From Pannonibacter phragmitetus_B (GTDB lineage: Bacteria; Pseudomonadota; Alphaproteobacteria; Rhizobiales; Stappiaceae), in contig NZ_JBNINT010000001.1 in the NCBI RefSeq assembly GCF_050510895.1, forward strand, positions 2,356,001-2,420,000: DNA of 64,000 bases, in the 5' to 3' direction. Positions 28,263 through 37,595 of this stretch are shown piece by piece (the stretch's first letter is position 1; every line of letters starts with the position of its first letter). The notes beneath the pieces are model-generated. The model was not told the DNA's origin, did not search any database, and saw only the letters and a list, made by a program, of their open reading frames with translations. Made by a program: the position numbers and the translations under genes.

Positions 28263-28775
28263 TCAGAGACGATAGAGGATCTGGTCGGTCCAGAAACGCT
28301 CCAGGCGGCGCAGCGACTTGTTGAGCATGGCAAAGTCACCAGCGTGGATCTCGCCCACCTGCTCGACCGAAAGAATGTGACGCTCATAGAGGTCATTCAC
28401 GATCTTGGCGACTTCCTGGCCCTTCGGCGTCAGGCTGACGCGAACCGAACGGCGGTCCATGCGCGAACGCTGATGATGAATGTAACCGGTCTCCACCAGC
28501 TTCTTGAGGTTATAGGAGACGTTGGATCCGAGGTAGTAACCGCGGGTGCGCAGCTCACCAGCCGTCAGCTCGGCATCACCGATGTTGAACAGCAGCAGGG
28601 CCTGCACGCTGTTCACGTCGGAACGGCCCATACGGTCGAACTCGTCCTTGATGACGTCAAGAAGACGGCGATGAAGTCTTTCGACGAGCGTCAGTGCTTC
28701 CAGGTACAGCGGCTTGAGTTCCGTGTCCTCTTCTGCCTGAGCAACGGCGTCCATAGCTCTGTTTGCTGAGATCAT
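28263..28775 (-). CDS. ldtR: MarR-family regulator LdtR
   Basis: Winged-helix regulator of 170 residues closely resembling LdtR, which controls an L,D-transpeptidase gene and stress tolerance in Liberibacter and Sinorhizobium. Recognisable segments are LVERLHRRLLDVIKDEFDRM, LRTRGYYLGSNVSYNLKKLV (recognition region) and the wing RSRMDRRSVRVSLTPKGQEV. It is convergent with bla and separated from the transpeptidase gene it probably controls by the LysR-bla pair. The 160-base upstream region is AT-rich and contains an inverted repeat. Confidence 0.92.
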   Translation of the reverse strand: MISANRAMDAVAQAEEDTELKPLYLEALTLVERLHRRLLDVIKDEFDRMGRSDVNSVQALLLFNIGDAELTAGELRTRGYYLGSNVSYNLKKLVETGYIHHQRSRMDRRSVRVSLTPKGQEVAKIVNDLYERHILSVEQVGEIHAGDFAMLNKSLRRLERFWTDQILYRL

Positions 28776-28864
28776 TTGTTTGCGCCTCTATATTTCTACC
28801 TGTCATTGGGTGGTTATTTTTTCCACCTTGAGACTGACCATACAGAGGCGCTTCTAAAATCCGC

Positions 28865-28892
28865 TTAAGAGATACGCTGAATCATCTCTTAA
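28865..28892. repeat. Perfect 9-base inverted repeat upstream of ldtR
   Basis: TTAAGAGAT (28865-28873) and ATCTCTTAA (28884-28892) are perfect arms across 10 bases, about 90 bases before the ldtR start. It could be an operator for autoregulation or a weak terminator for mmsB; there is no T-run after it. Confidence 0.5.
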
Positions 28893-28936
28893 AATTTACC
28901 GGAGACTTTTCGTCTGTTTCGAGTGATTGAAAGAAT

Positions 28937-29824
28937 TCATTCACCACGAAGGAACCGGACGATGCCCGAGAAGTCCGTGCCCGCATGGCCCGAATTGCAG
29001 AAGAGGGCATAGAGGGCCGCAGCCTGTGCACCCAAGGGGGTTGCAGCGCCCGAGGACTGCGCCGCCTCTTGGGAAAGCTTGAGATCCTTGAGCATCATCT
29101 GCGCCGCAAAGCCCGGCTGGTAGTCCCGGTTGGCGGGCGAAGAGGGCACTGGACCTGGCACCGGGCAGTAGCTTGTCAGCGACCAGCACTGGCCGGAGGC
29201 TGTGGATGAAATGTCGAAAAGTTTCTGGGCGTCGAGGCCCAGCCGCTCGGCAAGGTTAAACGCTTCACTAACTGCGATCATGGAAATGCCGAGTATCATG
29301 TTATTACAAATCTTGGCCGCCTGACCGGTACCCGAGCCTCCGGCGTGGACGATCGTTTTGCCCATCACGTCAAGGAAAGGCTTGGCGCGCTCAAAAGCGT
29401 CGTCCTCACCGCCAACCATGAATGTCAGCGTTCCTGCCGCCGCGCCGCCGGTGCCACCGGAGACTGGCGCATCGACCATGACCATGCCTGCGGAAGAAGC
29501 AGCCTGCGCGACAGCGCGGGCGCTGTCGACGTCGATGGTGGAACTGTCGATAAGGAGAGTGCCAGGCCGGGCACTGGCAAGAACGCCCTCTTCCCCGGTG
29601 TAGACGGCGCGCACATGCTTGCCTGCCGGAAGCATGGAAACCACCACATCCGCATCACGCACGGCTTCGGCGACAGATGCGACCGCCTTGCCGCCTGCGG
29701 CTTCAAGCTGAGCCTTGGCTTCCGGCGAGAGGTCGAAACCCTTTACCGCATGTCCCGCCTTGACCAGATTGACAGCCATCGGGCCGCCCATGTTGCCAAG
29801 ACCGATGAAACCCACTGATGCCAT
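28937..29824 (-). CDS. mmsB: 3-hydroxyisobutyrate dehydrogenase
   Basis: NAD-dependent enzyme of valine breakdown that oxidises 3-hydroxyisobutyrate to methylmalonate semialdehyde. The 295-residue protein has the dinucleotide site VGFIGLGNMGGPMAVNLVKA, the substrate-site DAPVSGGTGGAAAGTLTFM and the catalytic lysine in GQAAKICNNMIL. It is the last gene of a minus-strand run with the acyl-CoA dehydrogenase and hydrolase of the same pathway. Confidence 0.95.
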   Translation of the reverse strand: MASVGFIGLGNMGGPMAVNLVKAGHAVKGFDLSPEAKAQLEAAGGKAVASVAEAVRDADVVVSMLPAGKHVRAVYTGEEGVLASARPGTLLIDSSTIDVDSARAVAQAASSAGMVMVDAPVSGGTGGAAAGTLTFMVGGEDDAFERAKPFLDVMGKTIVHAGGSGTGQAAKICNNMILGISMIAVSEAFNLAERLGLDAQKLFDISSTASGQCWSLTSYCPVPGPVPSSPANRDYQPGFAAQMMLKDLKLSQEAAQSSGAATPLGAQAAALYALFCNSGHAGTDFSGIVRFLRGE

Positions 29825-29892
29825 GACGCATTCCTCCCGGTTCGCAGACTCTCGTCCGGAGCAGCATCAGGCAGGGGCCATGGCCGGTCCGG

Positions 29893-30306
29893 CTATTTCT
29901 TTCTGTGTTCCTGCTCCACCAGATAGACCAGCAGCAGATAAATGCCGATGGTCGCCAGGTAGAACGTGATTTCGTAAGGCCGCCGCCCGAACATGTCGGA
30001 GAAGGCCGTATGCATGACGATCTGGCTGAACGCCCGGAACAGCCACATCACTGTGCCCCAGGACACCGCCAGCCAGAGGCCGATCGCCGCCACCAGATCC
30101 AGCACGGCGAAGAAGACGGTTGCCGTCTGCCATTCGACCGGCATTTCCCAGAACCACGCACCGCGCCATGGCGTGAAGCCGACGATGCGCGCCCAGTGGA
30201 TCACTCCGCCCGCAATCAGCAGCAGCGCCATGCAGCGCAGATACCAAAGCAGCACGGTGCTCCAGGGCGGGCGGTTCTTGAGGAGATCCTGAAAGCTTGT
30301 GATCAT
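29893..30306 (-). CDS. Small membrane protein (DUF6163-like)
   Basis: A 137-residue inner-membrane protein with four hydrophobic segments (around LLWYLRCMALLLIAGGVIHW, ATVFFAVLDLVAAIGLWLA, TVMWLFRAFSQIVMHTA and ITFYLATIGIYLLLVYLVEQ). It matches my recollection of the DUF6163 family. It lies within the valine operon between the hydrolase and mmsB genes, 55 and 68 bases from them. Function unknown; a transport or regulatory role in the pathway would be a guess. Confidence 0.75.
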   Translation of the reverse strand: MITSFQDLLKNRPPWSTVLLWYLRCMALLLIAGGVIHWARIVGFTPWRGAWFWEMPVEWQTATVFFAVLDLVAAIGLWLAVSWGTVMWLFRAFSQIVMHTAFSDMFGRRPYEITFYLATIGIYLLLVYLVEQEHRKK

Positions 30307-30361
30307 GGCTGGCCTTGCGGGAAGAGGCACGCGGCGGTTCTGCCCGTGCCCATGCCTTCAC

Positions 30362-31416
30362 TCAGGGCAGCGGTAGATCGCCGCCCTCTGGCTTTCCGAA
30401 ATAAGCCCCCAGCCCCGTCCTGTCCACCTCCGCAAGGCTTGCGGCCTGCCAGCGCGGTGCATTGTCCCGGTCCACCAGCACGGAGCGCACGCCCTCATAA
30501 AAATCCGTGTGCTTCAGGATCTCGCTGACAATCCGGAATTCCATCCGCATGCAGCCGTTGAAATTCAGCTCCGCGCCCCGGTTCAGCTGCTCAAACGTCA
30601 GAGTCAGGCTGGTGGGCGACTTGCTGGCCAGCATCCCCAGGCAATTTCGTGCGAAGTCTGAATCACTTGCACTTAGCGCCCGCCAGATCGAGTCAACGCT
30701 GGAGAGACCGAAAACGCGCTCCAGTTCATCCATCACTTCAAGCAGTGGCGCAGGGCCTGCATCCACCGCAAAGCGGGAAAGCGCTGCATCCACCGGCTCC
30801 CCGGCGCAGAGCGCTTCCGTCAGCGCCGGAATGGAGGCGGAGGCCACCGCATGGGTAAGCACGCCGGTCAGCAGCGCATCGGCCTGCTTCAACCGCGCCG
30901 AAGTGAGCGCGCAGTAGTAGCCGGTGCGGCGCGGCATGCGCGGCAGGAAGAAGCTGCCCCCACATCCGGGAAGAAGCCGATGCCGGTTTCGGGCATGGCA
31001 AAGAGCGTCTTCTCGGTCCCTGCCCGGTGCGAGCCATGCACCGACAGGCCCACACCGCCGCCCATGACGATACCATCGATCAGCGATACCCACGGCTTGG
31101 GGAAATGCTTGATGCGGCTATTAAGGATGTACTCATCCGCGAAGAAGCTTGTCTGCTCCGGTGCACTCTTGAGGCCCTGCAGGACGCCCATGTCATAGAC
31201 TTGGCGGATGTCGCCGCCAGCGCAGAAGGCCTTCTCGCCGCTGCCGCGCAGCACGATGCGGGTGACAGCCGGGTTCGTCTCCCAGTCATCCAGCCGGGCG
31301 GCGATGGCCTTGACCATGCCGTGGCTGAGCGCATTGAGCGCCTTGGGCCGGTTCAGGGTGATCAGCCCCGCCTGCCCCGCCACCTCGAACAGGACCTCGT
31401 CCGCGCTGTCGCTCAT
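30362..31416 (-). CDS. 3-hydroxyisobutyryl-CoA hydrolase (frameshifted)
   Basis: Crotonase-fold thioesterase of valine degradation. The first half (ITLNRPKALNALSHGMVKAI, then FCAGGDIRQVYDMG) and second half (TGYYCALTSARLKQADALL, to AYFGKPEGGDLPLP) are in different frames. One extra base in the run of five at 30957-30961 joins them as FFPDVGGSFFLPRMPRRTG, giving 351 residues, the length of the hydrolase rather than the 260 of plain hydratases. The FFPDVGGSF motif and neighbours support hydrolase over hydratase. Likely homopolymer error. Confidence 0.9.
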
Positions 31417-31456
31417 GCTCTTCTGTCTCCCCGGCTGCAGCTGAAATTGGTCTGCC

Positions 31457-32596
31457 TCAGCGACCGATCAGATCGCGCGAAATGATGACGCGCATGATTT
31501 CGTTGGTGCCTTCCAGAATCTGATGCACCCGCACATCGCGCAGGAAACGCTCGATGGGATAGTCGCGCAAGTAGCCATAGCCGCCGTGCAGCTGCAGCGC
31601 CTCGTTGACCACCTGAAAGCCCGTGTCCGTCGCAAGACGCTTGGCCATCGCCGCAAGGCGCGTGGCTCCAGCGGCCTTCTCTTCTACTGCCATTGCCGCC
31701 TTGTGCAGCAGCAGACGGGCGGCCTCCAGCTCCGTCGCCATGTCGGCCAGCCGGAACTGTAAGGCCTGGAAGGTGGAGAGGGAGCGGCCGAATTGCTGAC
31801 GGTCCTTCATATAAGCAATGCTGCGCTCAAGGCATGTCTGCGCAGCGCCCAGCGAGCAGGCGCCGATGTTCAGCCGTCCGCCATCCAGCCCTGCCATGGC
31901 AAACCTAAAGCCTTCGCCCTCTTCGCCGATACGGTTTGCCGCCGGAATGCGGCAGTCTTCAAAAATGACCTGCGCCGTCGGCTGGCTCTTCCAGCCGAGT
32001 TTCACTTCCTGCGCCCCGAAACTCAGTCCCGGTGTCCCCTTGTTCACCACGAAGCAGGAGATGCCGCCCGGCCCCTCCCCGCCCGTGCGGGCCATGACGA
32101 TATAGACATCCGACACCCCGCCGCCGGAAATAAAGGCCTTGGTGCCATTGAGAACATAGCTGTCCCCGTCCCGCACGGCGCGGGTTCTGAGGCTTGCCGC
32201 GTCCGAGCCCGCGCCCGGCTCTGTCAGGCAGTAGCTGCCGAAGCGGCGCATGCTGCACAGGTCCGGCAGATAGCGCTCGCGCAGCTCCTGCGAGCCGAAG
32301 CGGTCGATCATCCAGCCGGTCATGTTATGGATGGATATGTATGCAGCCGTCGAGGTGCAGCCCTTGGCGAGTTCCTCAAAGATCAAGGCCGCGTCAAGCC
32401 GCGTCAGGCCGGAGCCGCCCAGATCCTCGCGAACATAGATGCCGCCAAAACCAAGTTCCGCAGCCTTGCGCAGGGTCTCCACCGGAAAGACCGACTTCTC
32501 GTCCCATTCCCGCGCATGCGGCTCCATCTCGTCACGGGCAAAGCTGGCTGCCACCTCCTGAAAGGCGCGCTGCTCTTCGTTCAAGGCAAAGTCCAT
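31457..32596 (-). CDS. Acyl-CoA dehydrogenase, probably isobutyryl-CoA dehydrogenase
   Basis: FAD enzyme that desaturates isobutyryl-CoA to methacrylyl-CoA. The 379-residue protein has YCLTEPGAGSDAASLRTRAV, GGRLNIGACSLGAAQ, and the C-terminal RDVRVHQILEGTNEIMRVII with the catalytic Glu. Substrate is inferred from the operon partners, the hydrolase and dehydrogenase that act two and three steps later. It is the first gene of the operon; a palindrome resembling a LiuR site lies about 110 bases upstream. Confidence 0.9.
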   Translation of the reverse strand: MDFALNEEQRAFQEVAASFARDEMEPHAREWDEKSVFPVETLRKAAELGFGGIYVREDLGGSGLTRLDAALIFEELAKGCTSTAAYISIHNMTGWMIDRFGSQELRERYLPDLCSMRRFGSYCLTEPGAGSDAASLRTRAVRDGDSYVLNGTKAFISGGGVSDVYIVMARTGGEGPGGISCFVVNKGTPGLSFGAQEVKLGWKSQPTAQVIFEDCRIPAANRIGEEGEGFRFAMAGLDGGRLNIGACSLGAAQTCLERSIAYMKDRQQFGRSLSTFQALQFRLADMATELEAARLLLHKAAMAVEEKAAGATRLAAMAKRLATDTGFQVVNEALQLHGGYGYLRDYPIERFLRDVRVHQILEGTNEIMRVIISRDLIGR

Positions 32597-32707
32597 GTGG
32601 CTCCTCCCGCCTGCACGGAGGGCTGAACGAAGGTGGAGACTGGCGGCAGCTTCTCCTCCTGCCTGTCCGATCCACCTTTCAACCCTGTCAATTTGGGGTA
32701 GCCCGTT

Positions 32708-32723
32708 TTGACTTTAACGTCAA
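32708..32723. promoter_or_regulatory. Candidate LiuR-like operator for the valine operon
   Basis: TTGACTTTAACGTCAA is a palindrome (TTGAC/GTCAA) lying in the 292-base gap between the acyl-CoA dehydrogenase gene and hemB. It resembles sites described for LiuR, a MerR-family regulator of branched-chain amino-acid breakdown. The match is from memory and the regulator gene is not in the window. Confidence 0.4.
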
Positions 32724-32888
32724 TTTGGCGGGAGATCGTCTCTTTGGCCTATGGGTTGGGCAAATGGCCCGCACACATGCAGCAAGATAACGATGCCGCA
32801 GTCGTCCCTATAGCGCGATGGCAGCGCTGTTGTTACAGTCCGCGCCCATCACGCATAACCAAGACTCACGAACTCCAGGACCCGCCCC

Positions 32889-33919
32889 ATGTCCAGCCCG
32901 TTCCACAGCGTTTCCCCCGAGCACATTGACGATATTCTCGGCGGCCGCCGCCTGCGCCGCAACCGCCGCGCCGACTGGGCGCGCCGGCTGGTGCAGGAAA
33001 ATGCTCTGACCGTGAATGACCTGATCTGGCCTATCTTCCTCGTCGATGGCAGCAACATCCGCCAGCCGGTGCCCTCCATGCCGGGCGTTGAGCGCATGTC
33101 GGTAGACGAAGCTGTGCGCGAGGCCGAATATGCGGCGAGCCTGTCCATCCCGGCGCTGGCGCTGTTCCCTTACACCGATCCCGCCCTGCGCGATGACAAC
33201 GGCAACGAAGCACTCAATCCGGAGAACCTGATCTGCCGCGCTTGCCGCGCCATCAAGCAGGCAGGTCTCAACATCGGTCTCATCACCGATGTGGCGCTGG
33301 ATCCCTACACCAGCCACGGCCACGATGGACTGATGCACGGCGAGCGCATCCTGAATGACGAGACCGTCGATCAGCTTTGCCGCCAGGCACTGACCCAGGT
33401 TGAAGCCGGCGCAGATGTGATCGCACCCTCCGACATGATGGACGGGCGCATCGGCGCCATCCGCCGGGCGCTGGATGCCAATGGCCACCGCGAAACCCAG
33501 ATCATGGCCTATGCCGCCAAATACGCCTCGGCCTTCTACGGCCCCTTCCGTGATGCGGTGGGCACCTCCAAGACGCTGATCGGTGACAAGCGCACCTATC
33601 AGATGGACCCGGCCAACACGGACGAAGCACTGCGCGAGGTGGAACTGGACATTGCCGAAGGCGCCGACATGGTGATGGTCAAGCCCGGCATGCCCTATCT
33701 GGACGTTGTCTGGCGGGTAAAGGACACCTTCCGCATGCCGACCTATGCCTATCAGGTGTCGGGCGAATACGCGATGATCCAGGCCGCTGCCGCCAACGGA
33801 TGGCTTGACGGCGAGCGCGCCATGCTGGAAAGCCTTCTTGCCTTCAAGCGTGCCGGAGCGGATGGGATCCTCACCTACTTCGCCCCCGCGTGGCAGAACT
33901 TCTCAAAAGCGGCCTCTGA
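32889..33919 (+). CDS. hemB: Delta-aminolevulinic acid dehydratase (C-terminal frameshift)
   Basis: Condenses two 5-aminolevulinate molecules to porphobilinogen for haem. Active-site lysines lie in YAAKYASAFYGPFRDA and MVMVKPGMPYLDVVW. The region FPYTDPALRDDNGNEALNP lacks the cysteine zinc site, as in Mg-type alphaproteobacterial enzymes. In the given frame the protein ends in an unlikely WQNFSKAASEGPPDC (stop at 33938). Adding one base to the five-base run at 33883-33887 restores the classical ending YFAPRVAELLKSGL with stop at 33917-33919, 343 residues. Confidence 0.94.
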
Positions 33920-34147
33920 GGGGCCGCCCGACTGCTGACAAGCCCCAGCCGCAGTGTTTCCGCGCCAGCATTGCTGAGATCCGGAACCAGAGAGCCAAGG
34001 CATGTCAGCCCCTCTCTCTGAACCAGCCTGCTCCCCGGCTTCCCCGTTCCGCCATGCCTCCGGCACTGGCCGGATGACGAGGGCCGGGTCAGGATTTTCA
34101 ACAAACCGTGCGGCCTTTCACAAGGCCGCCCATCTCCGGACGGACCC

Positions 34148-35406
34148 ATGCCCACCCGCACTGACAGCCAGACCGCAGGCACCCTGCCGCTTTCCCTTGC
34201 CGATGTGGAAGATGCGGCGCGTCTGATCCGGGGGCCGTGCTGCGCACACCGTTTCTGCCTGCTCCGAAGCTGTCGGCGCTGACCGGAGCCGAGGTTTTCG
34301 TCAAGTACGAGAACATGCAGGTCACCAACGCCTTCAAGGAGCGCGGGGCGCTGGTCAAACTGCTGTCGCTGACGGAAGAAGAGCGGCGGCGTGGCGTCAT
34401 CGCCATGTCAGCTGGCAACCACGCGCAGGCGGTTGCCTATCACGCCGGCCGGCTCGGCATTCCCTCCACCATCGTCATGCCGGAGACGACGCCTTTCGTG
34501 AAGATCACCGCCACCCGCGGTTATGGCGCGGAGGTGGTGCTGGCCGGTGACACGCTGGTGGGCGCAACGGCTGAAGCGCAACGCCTTTCGGAAGAAAAGG
34601 GTTTTGTCTGGGTCCACCCCTTTGACGACCCGCATGTCATCCGCGGCCAGGGCACCATCGCGCTGGAGATGCTGGAAGACGTGCCGGATCTTGAATGCCT
34701 CATCGTCCCGGTTGGGGGTGGCGGCATGATTTCCGGAATGGCAATCGCCGCCAAAGGAGCCAAACCGGATATTTCGATTATCGGCGTCGAGTCGCGGCTC
34801 TATCCGGGCATGTGGAGCGCCATGCATGACGAAGACCTGCCTTGCGGCGGACCGACCATAGCGGAAGGCATCGCCGTCAAGGACGTGGGCGCTCTCACCC
34901 GCAAGATCGTGCGCGAGCTGGTGGACGATATCGTTCTGGCTGAGGAAAGCGCCATCGAACGGGCCATCAACCTGTTCCTGACCCAACAGAAAACCCTGGC
35001 CGAAGGCGCGGGCGCTGCCGGTCTTGCCGCCCTGCTGACGGCGCCGGACCTGTTCCGCGGCAAAAAGGTGGGGCTGGTGCTGTGCGGCGGCAACATCGAC
35101 CCGCGCCTCGTCTCCTCCATCGTGATCCGCGAGCTGTCGCGCGATGGCCGCCTCGTATCGGTGCGCATCGACACGCCGGACCGGCCGGGCGTGCTGGGCG
35201 AAATCGCCTCCATTATCGGCGGGCGCGGTGGCAACGTGGTGGACGTGTCGCATCACCGGCTGTTCCTCAATGTGCCTGCCAAGGGCGCGACGCTGGATGT
35301 CACTTTTGAGACCTTCGATGCCCCCCATGGCCAGACCATCATCGAAGCCCTGCGCGAGCGAGGCTATGCGGTGCGGCAGATGAATGTGGCCGAGGTAATG
35401 GCCTGA
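34148..35406 (+). CDS. ilvA: Threonine ammonia-lyase (frameshifted near the start)
   Basis: PLP enzyme that deaminates threonine to 2-oxobutyrate, the first step of isoleucine synthesis. The PLP lysine lies in VTNAFKERGALVKL, the glycine loop in IVPVGGGGMISGMA, and a single ACT domain (DRPGVLGEIASIIGGRGG) ends the protein. The start codon in the intact frame is ATG 34148 (MPTRTDSQTAGTLPLSLADV). The frame is lost in the run of five G at 34230-34234; one added G gives ARLIRGAVLRTPFLPAPKLS and 419 residues. The single ACT could also fit the catabolic form. Confidence 0.92.
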
Positions 35407-35515
35407 CCCCGTCAGCCAGATGGCAGGGCCCCCGAAAGGCCCAAGACAATCTGGAACGGAACAATTGACTGCGCCTCCTGTTCTTCCCACATGAAGAGAA
35501 CAACAGGAGGCTGCA

Positions 35516-36001
35516 ATGTCCTATGAGGCTGAAATTCTGGAACCCCGGCGCGGCGGCTTTGGCGCAGAGGATGATCCTGCGCTTTTCAGCGGGCTGCGCA
35601 GCAAGCGCGTCATGGCCTTCCTGATCGACACGGCCATCATTGCCTTCTTTACACTTCTGGCCGGTATCCTCGTGTTCTTTCTGGGCATTTTCACGCTGGG
35701 TCTCGCCTGGCTCGCCTATGCCTTTCTGTGGCAGGGCGTAGCGCTGACCTATACGGCCATCACTCTGGGCGGCGAGCGGGCCTCAACCTTGGGGATGCGC
35801 GCCATGGGCCTAGAGATGCGCCTGTGGCACGGCGGCAAGCCCTATGCCCTGCTGGCGGCGATGCACGCGCTGCTGTTCTGGTTCTCTGTCACCCTGCTGA
35901 CACCTCTGGTGCTGCTGGTCAGCCTCGTGTCAGACCGCAAGCGTCTGCTGCACGACATCATCCTTGGCACTGTGGTGGTCAACTCACAGCGTGGCTATTG
36001 A
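35516..36001 (+). CDS. RDD-family membrane protein
   Basis: A 161-residue inner-membrane protein with an RDD domain: KRVMAFLIDTAIIAFFTLLA with the conserved Arg and Asp, and two or three membrane segments. The C-terminal LVSDRKRLLHDIILGTVVV carries the second conserved Asp. Members are thought to act in transport or envelope maintenance. It is 109 bases after the threonine dehydratase; GGAGG precedes the start. Confidence 0.88.
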   Translation: MSYEAEILEPRRGGFGAEDDPALFSGLRSKRVMAFLIDTAIIAFFTLLAGILVFFLGIFTLGLAWLAYAFLWQGVALTYTAITLGGERASTLGMRAMGLEMRLWHGGKPYALLAAMHALLFWFSVTLLTPLVLLVSLVSDRKRLLHDIILGTVVVNSQRGY

Positions 36002-36029
36002 CGCCATCAAGGCCTGTCAAAATGACCAA

Positions 36030-36064
36030 TTTCTGCCCTTACGTAAGGACGTTGAGGGCAGAAA
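36030..36064. repeat. Inverted repeat with an inner CTTACGTAAG palindrome
   Basis: TTTCTGCCCT (36030-36039) and AGGGCAGAAA (36055-36064) form perfect arms. Between them, overlapping the first arm by one base, CTTACGTAAG (36039-36048) is a second palindrome. It follows the RDD gene by 29 bases. The lack of a T-run argues against a simple plus-strand terminator; operator or transcription-end structure are both possible. Confidence 0.5.
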
Positions 36065-36172
36065 AATTTCGATCTCTAGCCGGTTATGCGATGATTAAGT
36101 GATTGACGTCCACGCTTGCAGCACCATCCTAAGCGGATATCATGGTCTGGAACATGAGGCTGACTTCAAGAC

Positions 36173-36921
36173 GTGACCCGGCACCCGATCGACCATCCCC
36201 AGTTCTACCTGACGGCTCCGGCGCCGTGCCCCTATCTGCCGGGCCGGCAGGAGCGGAAGGTCTTCACCCATCTGGTCGGTCATCAGGCCCCTGCCCTCAA
36301 TGACGTGCTGACGCAGGGGGATTCCGCCGCAGTCAAAACATCGCCTACCGCCCGGCCTGCGAGGCTTGCCGGGCCTGCGTCTCCGTGCGGGTGCGGGTGG
36401 CAGACTTCGAGTGGACGAGCTCTTTCAAGCGCACATGGAAGAAGGGCAGCTGGCTGATCGGAGCGGAGCTGCCGCCCTCACCTTCAAGTGAGCAATATGA
36501 CCTCTTCCGCACCTATCTTCTGGCCCGGCATGAGAATGGCGGCATGTCGGAAATGAGCGTTCTGGACTATGCGATGATGGTGGAAGACACACATGTGGAC
36601 ACCATGGTCATCGAGTACCGCCGCCGCGGGCCGGATACATTCCTCACCCGGCGCGGCACCGGACCGCTGATCGGCGTCGCCCTGACCGACCGCATGGCCG
36701 ACGGCCTGTCGATGGTCTATTCCTTCTACGACCCGACGGTCGAAGGCCTCAGCCTCGGCACCTTTATGATCCTCGAGCATATCGAGCGCGCACGCAGGCT
36801 GGGTCTGCCCTATGTTTATCTGGGTTACTGGGTCGAGGGCTCGCAGAAAATGGCCTACAAAGAGCGCTTCCAGCCGCAGGAGCACCTTGGACCGGAAGGC
36901 TGGTCGCAGCCGGAGCGCTGA
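36173..36921 (+). CDS. bpt: Leucyl/arginyl-tRNA--protein transferase (Bpt/Ate type, frameshifted)
   Basis: N-end-rule enzyme that adds an amino acid to N-terminal Asp or Glu of proteins to mark them for degradation. A GTG start gives MTRHPIDHPQFYLTAPAPCP. The frame is lost in the run of five G at 36316-36320; one extra G gives GGFRRSQNIAYRPACEACRA and a continuous 249-residue protein. Visible motifs are the ACEACRAC cysteines, SSEQYDLFRTYL, SMVYSFYDPTVEGLSLGTFM and YVYLGYWVEGSQKMAYKERF. Leucyl versus arginyl specificity cannot be settled by eye; Bpt is usual in this class. Confidence 0.9.
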
Positions 36922-37581
36922 TCAGGCCGTGTTGTCCACGTGAGCCCGGATCGACGCAAACACGCTGCGGAACATGTCGCGTGTCAAGCGCCCGGTATTC
37001 GTGTTGTAGCGCGAGCAGTGGTAGCTGTCGAAGAGCTTCACAGGGCGGCCGGACAGCTGAATGTCATGCCCTGCACCATGCACGAAAGGTGAACGCGCGC
37101 GCGGCAGGGACAACGCCGTCAGGAATGTGTCGTGAGCAATACGCCCCAGAGCGAGCACTGCCCGCACCGACGGCTTTGCCTCCAGCGTGGAGATGAGAAA
37201 GGGCCGGCACGCCTTGATTTCGGGCCCGGTCGGTTTGTTCTCCGGCGGTACGCAGCGCACCGCATTGGTGATCACTGCATCCACCAGTTCAAGACTGTCA
37301 TCCGGCCGCGCCTCATAAACGCCCTTCGCAAAGCCGAAGTCGATCATCGTTTCATAGAGCAGGTCGCCGGCATAGTCCCCGGTAAAAGGCCGTCCTGTCT
37401 TGTTGGCACCGCGCAAGCCCGGCGCGAGACCAACGATGAGAAGAGACGGCGCCTTGTCACCAAAGGATGGCACGGGCGCGTTGAACCAGTCCGGCGACAG
37501 GCGCCGGTGCTCTTCGCGGAACGCGACGAGACGGGGGCACAGCGGACAATCGCGTGCCGGGTCCAGAGCAACACCAGCCAT
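36922..37581 (-). CDS. Family 5 uracil-DNA glycosylase
   Basis: Base-excision repair enzyme removing uracil and related bases from DNA. The 219-residue protein has the iron-sulfur cysteines (DCPLCPRLVAF and later VITNAVRCVPPENKPT and CRPFL), the glycosylase motif GLAPGLRGANKTGRPFTGD and the second motif DSYHCSRYNTNTGRLT. The APG rather than EGP motif fits family 5 (UdgB). It converges with the bpt gene with no gap. Confidence 0.92.
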   Translation of the reverse strand: MAGVALDPARDCPLCPRLVAFREEHRRLSPDWFNAPVPSFGDKAPSLLIVGLAPGLRGANKTGRPFTGDYAGDLLYETMIDFGFAKGVYEARPDDSLELVDAVITNAVRCVPPENKPTGPEIKACRPFLISTLEAKPSVRAVLALGRIAHDTFLTALSLPRARSPFVHGAGHDIQLSGRPVKLFDSYHCSRYNTNTGRLTRDMFRSVFASIRAHVDNTA

Positions 37582-37595
37582 CTGCGGCTCAGGCC

